NCBI GenBank assembly: GCA_009844405.1
Contig: VYBO01000095.1
Span: 1 to 52,938, forward strand
Length of the DNA: 52,938 nt
Origin: Acidimicrobiaceae bacterium
GTDB taxonomy: Bacteria > Actinomycetota > Acidimicrobiia > Acidimicrobiales > Aldehydirespiratoraceae
Reading direction: 5' to 3'
The notes below the pieces were generated by a model. That model was not told the DNA's origin. It saw nothing but the letters and a program-made list of their open reading frames with translations, and searched no databases. The number at the start of each line of letters is the position of its first letter. Positions within the stretch are counted from its first letter, which is position 1. Position numbers and translations under genes: made by a program. Shown one piece after another: positions 41,349-49,560 of this stretch.

Positions 41349-43160
41349 ATGACTGCTCGACCGGTTCACAAGCGTTGCGCGTCTGGGTTGGCGGCGCTGC
41401 TGGCGTTCACCCTGGTGGCCGCAGCGTGCGGCGGCGGAGACGACGGCGGCGAGGCGCAGCCGTCCCAGGCCGTCGAGACCACCGAGACGGCCGCGGTGGC
41501 GGCCGAGCCTGCCGAGGCGCCCATACCGGCCGAACCGGACGACGAACCCCTTGTCGCTCCCGTGGACACGACCACCACGACTACACCGCCAGAAGACGGG
41601 GAAGCAGCGGTCGAGGCCCCGGCCGAGCCCGAGCCCCAGTTCGGCGGCACGCTGAAGGTGGCGGTCGAGGCCGAGAGCGACGGCCTGAATCCGGCGGCCA
41701 ACAACTTCGCGGTGTCGGCCTACGTGATGACCTACCCGGTGTTCGATCCGGTCGCCTACTGGAACACCCAGGGACAGTGGATCCCGTACCTGGCCGAGTC
41801 GTTCACCCCGATCGACGACGGGCATTCCTGGCAGATGAAGCTGCGGGAGGGCGTGCGCTTCCACGACGGCACCCCGCTCGGCGCCGACGACGTCATCGCC
41901 ACCTTCAACGCCCAGCTGGCCGACCCGATCGTCTCGCTGGCGGTGCGCCCCTACTACCCCGAGGACCTGTCCCAGGCCCTCGTCAGGATCGACGACCTGA
42001 CGGTGCAGTTCAACCCCGTCGACCAGTTCGCCTTCTTCCCGCAGTTCATAACCAGCCAGCTCGGGATGATCGCCCCGTCGGAGTGGCTGGCCGCCGCCGC
42101 GGACGACCCGAACCTGAACCAGTACCCGGTCGGCACCGGCCCGTTCATGATCGAGAGCCGCACCCAGGACGAGGTGACCGTGCTGGTGCGCAATCCCGAC
42201 TACTGGGCCGCCGACATCACCGACATCTACCTCGACCGAATCGAGGTCTATCCCATAACCGACACCGTCATCGCGGCCGAGCGGGTGGCGGCCGGCGACA
42301 TCGACCTCATGGTGACCAGCAACTCCGACGCCATACTGACGCTGCGCGATTCCGAGGGGGTCCAGACCATCGAGAACGTCCGCTCGAGCGAGGACTTCGC
42401 GATGATGAACATCGAGATGGCGCCCTTCGACGACATACGGGCCAGGAAGGCCCTCACTCACGCCACCGACCGGGACGCCTACGTGGCCCTCATCCGCCAA
42501 GGGGTGTCCCCGCCGGCCGACACGATGTTCCATCCCGACCTGATCTGGCACAACCCCGACGTGAAGCAGGAGTCGAACATGCCCGAGCTGGCCGGCCCGC
42601 TGGTGGACGCATACTGCGCCGACTTCCCGGACGACTGCTCGGGCGGCAAGATCAACATCGAGCTTCAGTACTCGGGGCCGTCGGTGGCCCAGACCCGCAT
42701 CGCGGAGCTGCTGATCGACAGCTGGGACCCGTTCTTCAACGTGACCGAGCAGGAGCTCCTCCAGGACGACCACATCACCGAGGTCGCGCTCGGCTTCTAC
42801 AACGTGGTGACCTGGCGGCAGTTCGGCGCCGTCGACCCGGACAACGACGTGCTGTGGATCGAGTGCCGGTCGATCAGCTTCATCTCGCTCAACTGGCCGC
42901 GCGACTGCAGTCCGGAGCGGGACGCACTCATGTACGAGCAGCGGGCCACCAACGATCTCGACCGGCGAGTCGAGATATGGCACTGGATCCAGCAGGATCT
43001 CAAGGACTCGTACACGTACATCTTCTTCAACCACGCCAACTGGACGATCGGCGCCGGCGACCACGTGCAGAACATCTGCGGCCAGACCTCGCCCGACGGC
43101 GTGGAACTGTTCTGCAACAACCAGGGCAGGGTGCAGCTCCACCAGGTCTGGCTGAGCTAG
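41349..43160 (+). CDS. ABC transporter substrate-binding lipoprotein, family 5 (oligopeptide type), copy 1
   Basis: A 603-residue extracytoplasmic solute receptor. The lipoprotein leader ends at LVAAAC (Cys near 26). An acidic, Thr-rich tether with TTTTTTPP follows (to about 100), then the SBP_bac_5 fold: FGGTLKVA, KLREGVRFHDGTPLGADDVIATF, and VGTGPFMIESRTQDEVTVLVRNPDYW. It binds a peptide or other oligomeric ligand and hands it to the permeases at 45354-47341. About half identical by eye to the next gene. ATG 41349 sits right before a basic, hydrophobic leader. Its stop is followed by a short CA dinucleotide run. Confidence 0.92.
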   Translation: MTARPVHKRCASGLAALLAFTLVAAACGGGDDGGEAQPSQAVETTETAAVAAEPAEAPIPAEPDDEPLVAPVDTTTTTTPPEDGEAAVEAPAEPEPQFGGTLKVAVEAESDGLNPAANNFAVSAYVMTYPVFDPVAYWNTQGQWIPYLAESFTPIDDGHSWQMKLREGVRFHDGTPLGADDVIATFNAQLADPIVSLAVRPYYPEDLSQALVRIDDLTVQFNPVDQFAFFPQFITSQLGMIAPSEWLAAAADDPNLNQYPVGTGPFMIESRTQDEVTVLVRNPDYWAADITDIYLDRIEVYPITDTVIAAERVAAGDIDLMVTSNSDAILTLRDSEGVQTIENVRSSEDFAMMNIEMAPFDDIRARKALTHATDRDAYVALIRQGVSPPADTMFHPDLIWHNPDVKQESNMPELAGPLVDAYCADFPDDCSGGKINIELQYSGPSVAQTRIAELLIDSWDPFFNVTEQELLQDDHITEVALGFYNVVTWRQFGAVDPDNDVLWIECRSISFISLNWPRDCSPERDALMYEQRATNDLDRRVEIWHWIQQDLKDSYTYIFFNHANWTIGAGDHVQNICGQTSPDGVELFCNNQGRVQLHQVWLS

Positions 43161-43233
43161 ACACACACACACACACAATCCGACCCGTGGCCCGAGGTCT
43201 GGCTGTATGGCCGGGTCCGGGCGCGGGCGACCG

Positions 43234-43271
43234 TCGCGCAGGAGGACGGCGATCGCGCAGGAGGACGGCGA
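43234..43271. repeat. Perfect 19-base tandem duplication spanning a ribosome-binding site
   Basis: TCGCGCAGGAGGACGGCGA occurs at 43234-43252 and again at 43253-43271. Each copy holds GGAGG; the second runs into ATG 43271, while the first runs into ATC. The duplication therefore copied the translation start region of the second substrate-binding gene. Confidence 0.95.
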
Positions 43272-45124
43272 TGCAGGTTCGACTTCACTTGAGGCCTCCG
43301 GCCCGCTGGCTGACGGCGGCTTTGGCGTTCGTCTCGGTCGCCGCCGCCTGCGGCGGCGGAGGGGACGGCGGCGACGGTCAGCCCACCCCTGCCGTCGAAG
43401 CCGCGCCGAGCTCCGAGTCGGGCGCACCCGCGCAGCCGGCCGGCACCGGTGAGGAAGCCCCCGCGCCCGCCGACCCCGAGCGGGAGGCCACTGAGGAGCA
43501 GGAGCTCCTGGTCGCCCCGGTGGACACCACCACGACCACTGCGCCGCCGCCCGACGAGGGTGAAGCCGGCGCCGAGGGTCCGGCCGAGCCTGCCGAGCCC
43601 CGGTACGGCGGCACGCTGAGAATCGGGGCCTTCGCCGAGGGCGACGGCCTCAACCCGGCGTCCAACGCCTTCTCGACGCCCGTGTACCTCATGGCGCACC
43701 CGGTCTTCGACCCGCTGGCCTACTTCGACACCGAGGGCAACTGGGTCCCGGTCCTGGCCGAGTCGTGGACCAAGGTCGGCGACGGCACGGTCTGGCGGAT
43801 GAAGCTGCGCGAGGGGGTTCGCTTCCATGACGGGACCGAGCTGGACGCCGACGACGTCGTAGCGACGTTCCGGGCCCAGCTGGCCGATCCGGTGATCTCG
43901 ATCGCGTTCAGGTCCGGATTCCATCCCGAGGAGCCCATGCGCAAGGTCGACGACTACACCGTCGAGTTCGTCGGCGTCCGCCCCTCGGCCCACCTGCCCA
44001 ACGCGTTCACAAGCCAGTTGGGGATGATCCTGCCGTCGGAGTGGCTCGAGCGGGCCGCCGCCGACCCGAGCCTCAACCAGATGCCGGTCGGCACCGGACC
44101 GTTCATGGTGGAGAGCCGCATTCAGGACGAGGCGACGGTGCTGGTGCGCAACCCCGACTACTGGGCGGCCGACTTGATCGACATATACCTCGACCGCATC
44201 GAGGTGTACCCGATACCGGACTCCGCCGTCGCTGCGCAGCGGCTGATCGCGGGCGACCTCGATCTGATAGTCGTCTCCGAGACCAGCGCCATCTTGACCC
44301 TGCGCGAGGCCGCCGACCGGGGGGTGGTCACCTTCGAGAACCACCGCTCCGACGAGTCGATGCTCCTCATCAACGCACAGAGCGCGGCGTTCTCCGACAT
44401 CCGGGCCCGGCAGGCTCTCACCTTCGCCACCGACCAGGACCTGTACGTGGAGCTGCTGGGCGAGGGCACGGCCGAGGCGGCCGACACGATGTTCCATCCC
44501 GACCTGATCTGGCGCAACCCCGACATCGTGCAGGAGACGAACACGCCGGAGCGGGCCGGGCCGCTGGTCGCCGCGTACTGCGCCGACATCCCGGAGAACT
44601 GCTCCGACGGCAGGATAAACATGCGCTTCGCCGTTCCAGGCCCGTCGGTGGAGAGCGACCGCACCGTCGATCTGATGGCCGCCACCTGGGGCGAGTTCTT
44701 CACCCTCGACACGCGCGTGAAGCCCCTCGACGAGATGATCATCGATGTGGCGCTAGGCAACTACGACGTGGCCCTGGCCGACGCGTTCGGGTCGGTCGAC
44801 CCCGACAACGACGTGCTGTTCATGGAGTGCGGGTCGATCGGCTTCATCTCGCTGAACTTCACCCGCCACTGCGACCCCGAGCGCGACGCGTTGATGTATG
44901 AGCAGCGCGCCATCGACGACCTCGACCGGCGGGTGGAGATCTGGCACCGCATCCAGGAGATAAACCGGGACGCCTACACGGCGATCTTCCTGACCCACTC
45001 CAACTTCACCGTCGGGGCGCGCGACAACGTGCACAACATCTGCGGGCAGATCGGGCCAACCGGCGACGAGTTGTTCTGCAACAACCAGGGCCGGATCTGG
45101 CCGAACCAGATCTGGCTCAGCTAG
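43271..45124 (+). CDS. ABC transporter substrate-binding lipoprotein, family 5, copy 2
   Basis: A 617-residue paralogue of the preceding gene. It has the same architecture: basic leader, lipobox SVAAAC (Cys near 27), long Pro/Glu/Thr tether containing TTTTTAPPP, then YGGTLRIG, KLREGVRFHDGTELDADDVVATF and VGTGPFMVESRIQDEATVLVRNPDYW. The C-terminal CNNQGR...QIWLS is nearly the same in both. Two receptors feeding one permease pair would widen the ligand range. GGAGG precedes ATG 43271 by 7-8 bases within a duplicated segment. Confidence 0.92.
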   Translation: MQVRLHLRPPARWLTAALAFVSVAAACGGGGDGGDGQPTPAVEAAPSSESGAPAQPAGTGEEAPAPADPEREATEEQELLVAPVDTTTTTAPPPDEGEAGAEGPAEPAEPRYGGTLRIGAFAEGDGLNPASNAFSTPVYLMAHPVFDPLAYFDTEGNWVPVLAESWTKVGDGTVWRMKLREGVRFHDGTELDADDVVATFRAQLADPVISIAFRSGFHPEEPMRKVDDYTVEFVGVRPSAHLPNAFTSQLGMILPSEWLERAAADPSLNQMPVGTGPFMVESRIQDEATVLVRNPDYWAADLIDIYLDRIEVYPIPDSAVAAQRLIAGDLDLIVVSETSAILTLREAADRGVVTFENHRSDESMLLINAQSAAFSDIRARQALTFATDQDLYVELLGEGTAEAADTMFHPDLIWRNPDIVQETNTPERAGPLVAAYCADIPENCSDGRINMRFAVPGPSVESDRTVDLMAATWGEFFTLDTRVKPLDEMIIDVALGNYDVALADAFGSVDPDNDVLFMECGSIGFISLNFTRHCDPERDALMYEQRAIDDLDRRVEIWHRIQEINRDAYTAIFLTHSNFTVGARDNVHNICGQIGPTGDELFCNNQGRIWPNQIWLS

Positions 45125-45300
45125 CCAACGACCGACTTCGCGGTCCTGGGCCCGTTGCTTGACGGCGCGGGACGGACGTCTCGGGCGGCCGGGGGCGCGA
45201 ACCCCTCCGGCCTCCGGCGTGCAGTAGTAGGCTCACCGGCCGCAGTGATGGCCAGAATTGAGCTGGGCGGTGCCTCGATGAGCGCACTGCGGCGGTCGGG

Positions 45301-45382
45301 GCGGTAGGGCTCGTGGCCCGGTTCGTGATGCGCAGGGTGGGGCGGTAGGGCTCGTGGCCCGGTTCGTGGTGCGCAGGGTGGT
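45301..45382. repeat. 41-base tandem duplication at the permease start
   Basis: GCGGTAGGGCTCGTGGCCCG... is repeated with a period of 41 (45301-45341 and 45342-45382), with one mismatch. The second copy contains the working start GTG 45354. The first has the equivalent GTG 45313, which opens only 11 codons before TAG. The upstream stretch 45125-45300 shows nothing else clear. Confidence 0.92.
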
Positions 45383-46352
45383 CCTGCTGGTGGCCGTGCT
45401 GTTCGCGGTGACGTTCCTGGGCTTCTCCGCCATGAACCTGCTGGGAGATCCGCTGGTGAACGTAGTTGGTGTGCTGGCCGAGCTCGACTGCGAGGGGATC
45501 GAGGCCGGTCTCGTCGAGGACACTACGGTGGACGCCGCCAGCCGTGACTGCGACACCGTGGCCGCGGCCAAGGCCCAGTACCACCTCGATCAGCCCGTTC
45601 CCGTGCGCTACGTGCTGTGGGTGGGCGATCTGGCCACCGGGGACTTCGGCACGTCGTTCCAGAACGACCAGCCGGTGAGCCAGGTAATCCGCGAGAAGCT
45701 GCCCGAGACGCTGATCCTGCTGGTGATGGCCCAGATCGTCTCGCTCGGGGTCGCCATCCCCTGGGGTGTGATCGCCGCCTACCGGGCCAACCGGGCCTTC
45801 GACCGCGGCTCCACTGTTGCCTCGTTCGGCCTGCTCTCGGTGCCCAACTTCGCACTGGGCGTGGTGCTGCTGTACCTGCTGGCCCTGCGGTGGCAGGTAT
45901 TCCCGTCGGCCTACGAGGGCGACAACCTCGGCGGGCTGGTGTTCTCCATGGTCCTGCCCGCCGTGACGCTCGGCCTTCCCTTGGCGGCGAGCTACCAGCG
46001 GCTGCTGCGCACCGACCTGATCACGACCCTTCAGGAGGACTTTGTTCACATGGCCCGGGCCAAGGGCCTGCCGCCGCTGCGGATCATGTTCCGCCACGCT
46101 CTGCGCCCGTCGATGTTCTCGGTCATTACCGTCTTCGGCGTCAGCACCGGGGCCCTGATCGGGGGGTCGCTGGTGGTGGAGCAGATCTTCGGCATTCCCG
46201 GCATCGGCCGGGAGATCGTGACCGCGGTGGTCCGCGACGACTTCCCGGTGGTGCTGGCCATCGTGATGCTGGTGGCGTGCACCTTCGTCGTGTTGAACTT
46301 CGTGGTGGACCTTCTGTACAGCTGGCTCGACCCGAGGGTGAGGGCCCGGTGA
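45354..46352 (+). CDS. ABC transporter permease, DppB/OppB type
   Basis: A 332-residue inner-membrane permease with six predicted helices. The N-terminal helix is followed by a long extracytoplasmic loop (about 30-95) rich in acidic residues. The EAA loop appears as EDFVHMARAKGLPPLRIMFRHALRP (about 223-247), contacting the ATPases. VEQIFGIPGIGREIVTAV is the usual OppB ending. Its stop overlaps the next start (GTGA). GTG 45354 is favoured over an upstream extension because a stop lies between it and the duplicated GTG. Confidence 0.93.
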   Translation: MARFVVRRVVLLVAVLFAVTFLGFSAMNLLGDPLVNVVGVLAELDCEGIEAGLVEDTTVDAASRDCDTVAAAKAQYHLDQPVPVRYVLWVGDLATGDFGTSFQNDQPVSQVIREKLPETLILLVMAQIVSLGVAIPWGVIAAYRANRAFDRGSTVASFGLLSVPNFALGVVLLYLLALRWQVFPSAYEGDNLGGLVFSMVLPAVTLGLPLAASYQRLLRTDLITTLQEDFVHMARAKGLPPLRIMFRHALRPSMFSVITVFGVSTGALIGGSLVVEQIFGIPGIGREIVTAVVRDDFPVVLAIVMLVACTFVVLNFVVDLLYSWLDPRVRAR

Positions 46353-47341
46353 CCGCCGACGACCGGAAGACCGGCAACCCGACGGCGTCCGGCGAGGGGC
46401 CGGTGCCCCGCAAGGGGCGGGCGTCCCGGGAGCGGCTGCTCTGGCGGTTCCGGATCCTCCGGCTCGTGAGGTCCAGCCGGGTGCCCGACGATGATCCCAC
46501 CGAGGACGCCGCGGTGCGCCGCCGGCTGGGCTTCTCCTTCTGGCTGGCGGTGGCCTGGCTGCTGATCATGGCCTTCGTGGCCGCGTTCGCGCCCATGCTG
46601 CCGGTCGCCGACCCCACCAAGGTCGCCTTCGGCGGTCCCCGGGAGCCTCCCTCTGCCGACGCCTGGTTCGGCACCGACGCACTGGGCCGGGACGTGTTCT
46701 CCCGCACCGTGCACGGCGCCCGCATCAGCCTGGCCGTAGGCGGGTTCGCCATCGTGTTCGGGATGGTGGTCGGGGGCAGCCTGGGGATCGTGGCCGGCTA
46801 CTTCCGGGGCCGCCTGGACCAGGCGGTCGGCTTCGCGTTCTTCGTGCTGCTGTCGTTCCCGTCGCTGGTGCTGGCCATCCTGATAACGGCCACCCTCGAT
46901 CGGAGCCTGCTGGTGGTGAGCCTGACCATCGGAATCCTGGCGGTGGCGCCGGTGGGCCTGCTGGCCCGGGCCTCCACCCTCGTGTTCGCCGAGCGGGAGT
47001 TCGTGGCCGCGGCCCGGGTGCTGGGCGCCCGCCACGGCCGCATCATCGTGCGAGAGCTGCTGCCCAACGTGGTCATCCCCATGGGGGCGCTGACCCTGCT
47101 CGGCATGGCCATCGCCGTGGTGGCCGAGGGCTCGCTCGCCTTCCTGGGCCTGTCCGTGGCCGGGGAGGACGCCATCTCATGGGGCAAGATGATCGTTGAT
47201 GGCGCCGGTTTGCGCGACCTGCAGAACGCCACCCATGTGACGATGTTCCCGGTGGTGGTGATGTTCTTGACCGTGCTGTCGTTGAACTTCGCGGGCGATC
47301 GCATACGCCAGTACTTCGATGTCAAGGAGCTGGCCTTCTGA
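46349..47341 (+). CDS. ABC transporter permease, DppC/OppC type
   Basis: A 330-residue second permease with a longer cytoplasmic N-terminus (about 70 residues, basic) before helix one. FGTDALGRDVFSRTVHGARISL is the OppC signature, and the EAA loop is EFVAAARVLGARHGRIIVRELLPNV (about 215-239). The end, SLNFAGDRIRQYFDVKEL, is typical. GTG 46349 overlaps the DppB-type stop; its own TGA overlaps the ATG of the ATPase gene (TGATG). Confidence 0.93.
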   Translation: MTADDRKTGNPTASGEGPVPRKGRASRERLLWRFRILRLVRSSRVPDDDPTEDAAVRRRLGFSFWLAVAWLLIMAFVAAFAPMLPVADPTKVAFGGPREPPSADAWFGTDALGRDVFSRTVHGARISLAVGGFAIVFGMVVGGSLGIVAGYFRGRLDQAVGFAFFVLLSFPSLVLAILITATLDRSLLVVSLTIGILAVAPVGLLARASTLVFAEREFVAAARVLGARHGRIIVRELLPNVVIPMGALTLLGMAIAVVAEGSLAFLGLSVAGEDAISWGKMIVDGAGLRDLQNATHVTMFPVVVMFLTVLSLNFAGDRIRQYFDVKELAF

Positions 47342-48417
47342 TGGCGGACCTGGCCCCGTCCGCTCCGCTGCTGTCCGTGCGGGACCTCCACGTCCAGTTC
47401 CCCACGGAGAGGGGCACAGTCAACGCGGTCAACGGCGTGAGCTTCGACCTCTACGAGGGCAAGACGCTCGCCATTGTGGGCGAATCCGGTTCTGGCAAGT
47501 CGGTCACCGCCAAGACCCTGATGAACCTCCTGCCCCGCACTGCTCAGGTGAGCGGCGAGGTGACCTACGACGGCCGGGACGTGCGGGCCCTGGCCGCTGA
47601 GAAGGTCAAGCACTTCTTCGGGGTGCAGATGACGATGGTGTTCCAGGACCCGATGACATCGCTCAACCCGGTCAAGAAGGTGGGCGAGCAGATCGCCGAG
47701 ACCCTCCGCTACCACCTCGGCCGGTCCCGCAGCGAGGCCCTGGAGGAGGCCGTGGAACTGCTGGACGTGGTGGGCATGCCCGAGCCGGCGCGGAGAGTGT
47801 CTCAGTATCCGCACGAGCTGTCGGGCGGGCTGCGCCAGCGGGTGGTCATCGCCATGGCGCTGGCCTGCCAGCCCCGGCTGCTGATCGCGGACGAGCCCAC
47901 CACCGCAGTGGACGTCACCGTCCAGAAGCACCTGCTGGACCTGCTCGACGAGCTGCGCCGAAACCGGGGGATGTCGATGATCCTCATCACCCACGACCTG
48001 GGCGTGGCCCACGGCCGGGCCGACGACGTGGCCGTGATGTACGCGGGCCGGGTGGTGGAGACTGCCGACGCCCGCACCCTCTTCTTCGACATGCGCCACC
48101 CCTACACCGAGGCGCTGCTGCGCTCGATCCCCCGCATCGACGACCCGGTCCATCACCGTCTGGACCCGATCCCGGGACGACCGCCCGAGTTGATCGACCC
48201 GCCCGACGAGTGCGCCTTCGCGCCCCGGTGCATCTACGCCCAGAGCGACTGTCTCGGCGGTGTTCCCGAGTTGAGCGGGCTGGTGGGGCTGCACCGCTTC
48301 GCGTGCCTCCATCCGACGGGCACCGAGCGGGGAATGGCCGCGATGTCGTCCAACCGGGCCGCCGGGGCGACCGCGGCCGGGCTGCCCGTCACCGGCAGCG
48401 GGGGAGGCAGCGGCTGA
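47341..48417 (+). CDS. ABC transporter ATP-binding protein, DppD/OppD type
   Basis: A 358-residue ATPase: Walker A GESGSGKS (about 48-55), Q-loop [11 protein letters not shown], signature LSGGLRQR (about 160), Walker B LLIADEPT, switch His in LITHDLG. The C-terminal oligopeptide-transporter extension has [14 protein letters not shown], four Cys that in DppD bind an Fe-S cluster. It ends in a Gly-rich tail and a TGATG overlap with the next gene. Confidence 0.94.
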   Translation: MADLAPSAPLLSVRDLHVQFPTERGTVNAVNGVSFDLYEGKTLAIVGESGSGKSVTAKTLMNLLPRTAQVSGEVTYDGRDVRALAAEKVKHFFGVQMTMVFQDPMTSLNPVKKVGEQIAETLRYHLGRSRSEALEEAVELLDVVGMPEPARRVSQYPHELSGGLRQRVVIAMALACQPRLLIADEPTTAVDVTVQKHLLDLLDELRRNRGMSMILITHDLGVAHGRADDVAVMYAGRVVETADARTLFFDMRHPYTEALLRSIPRIDDPVHHRLDPIPGRPPELIDPPDECAFAPRCIYAQSDCLGGVPELSGLVGLHRFACLHPTGTERGMAAMSSNRAAGATAAGLPVTGSGGGSG

Positions 48418-49424
48418 TGGCCGGCACCGGCCACGCGCAGCTGCGCGACCGCGACGACGTGCTGCTGCGGGTCAAGGATCTGGTGGTGCACTTTCCCGCG
48501 GGCCGCAGGCGCGTGGTCCACGCGGTCTCGGAGGTGACCTTCGACGTCGTGAGCGGTGAGACTCTCGGGATCGTGGGCGAGTCCGGCTGCGGCAAGTCGA
48601 CGGTCGCCCGAGCCATCATCCGCCTGGTCGACATCACCGCGGGCGAGGTGCTCTACGAGGGCCGGGATCTCGCCCGCCTCGAGGGCGAGGACCTTCGCCG
48701 GGTCCGGCCGCAGGTGCAGATGATCTTCCAGGACCCGATCTCCTCGCTCAACCCCCGCCGCCGGGTCCGTGACGTGATAGCCGAGGGCCTGGCCGTGTGG
48801 GGTGACGACATAGGGTCGTGGAGCCGTGACCGCATCGACGAGTTGATGGACGCGGTCGGGGTGGAGGCGAGGTACGGGGCCCGGCGCCCGCACGAGTTCT
48901 CCGGCGGCCAGTGCCAGCGCATCGGCATCGCCAGGGCGCTGGCGCTCGATCCCAAGGTGCTGATCTGCGACGAGCCGGTGTCCGCGCTCGACGTGTCCAT
49001 CCAGGCCCAGATCCTGAACCTCATGCAGGACATGAAGCGTCGCTACGGCCTGACCGTGCTGTTCATCTCCCACGACCTGTCGGTGGTGAAGAACGTCAGC
49101 GACCGGATCGTGGTCATGTACCTGGGCAAGGTGTGCGAGATCGGCAGCACCGCCGAGATCTACTCCCGTCCCGCCCATCCCTACACCCGGGCGCTGCTGG
49201 CCTCCATTCCCGAGCCTGCCCCGACCGTGGAAGTGAGCGAGGGGGGCATCGGCGACGAGTTGCCGTCGGCGACCGATCCCCCCAGCGGCTGCCGGTTCCA
49301 CACGCGGTGCCCGCGGGCGACCGACGTCTGCGGTGAGGTCGAGCCGGTCACTGAGCAGGTCGGCGACGCTGACCACTACGTCGCCTGCCACCATCCCGCC
49401 GCGGTAGAGATCAGCCCCCGTTGA
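48417..49424 (+). CDS. ABC transporter ATP-binding protein, DppF/OppF type
   Basis: A 335-residue second ATPase: Walker A GESGCGKS (about 58), Q-loop [12 protein letters not shown], signature FSGGQCQR, Walker B VLICDEPV, and switch ISHDLS. The C-terminal [15 protein letters not shown] gives the Fe-S type Cys cluster. With DppD-type it forms the heterodimeric motor of the transporter encoded from 41349 onward. ATG 48417 overlaps the upstream stop. Confidence 0.94.
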   Translation: MAGTGHAQLRDRDDVLLRVKDLVVHFPAGRRRVVHAVSEVTFDVVSGETLGIVGESGCGKSTVARAIIRLVDITAGEVLYEGRDLARLEGEDLRRVRPQVQMIFQDPISSLNPRRRVRDVIAEGLAVWGDDIGSWSRDRIDELMDAVGVEARYGARRPHEFSGGQCQRIGIARALALDPKVLICDEPVSALDVSIQAQILNLMQDMKRRYGLTVLFISHDLSVVKNVSDRIVVMYLGKVCEIGSTAEIYSRPAHPYTRALLASIPEPAPTVEVSEGGIGDELPSATDPPSGCRFHTRCPRATDVCGEVEPVTEQVGDADHYVACHHPAAVEISPR

Positions 49425-49440
49425 CGGCTCCCATCGGATT

Positions 49441-49550
49441 CTCGGGTCGGTTGTGCGCGCTGGACGCGAATGGATCCACCAAGATTCTGGCCGAGGTTTT
49501 CTCGGGTTGGTTATGCGCGCTAGGCACCCATAAGTCCACCGAGATTTCTT
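49441..49550. repeat. Two imperfect direct repeats, 60-base period
   Basis: CTCGGGTCGGTTGTGCGCGCT (49441) and CTCGGGTTGGTTATGCGCGCT (49501) head two units of about 50 bases that both end near CCACC-AGATT-CT. They fill the gap between the convergent ATPase and sulfite reductase genes. The function is unknown; there is no palindrome strong enough for a terminator. Confidence 0.8.
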
Positions 49551-49560
49551 GGCGGGCGGG

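Noticed and set aside
43159..43178. CA dinucleotide run as a contingency locus
   Set aside because: It is short, lies outside any gene after a stop codon, and is not placed to alter a promoter that I can identify.
45313..45348. 11-codon leader peptide before the permease
   Set aside because: Fully explained as the truncated copy in the 41-base tandem duplication.
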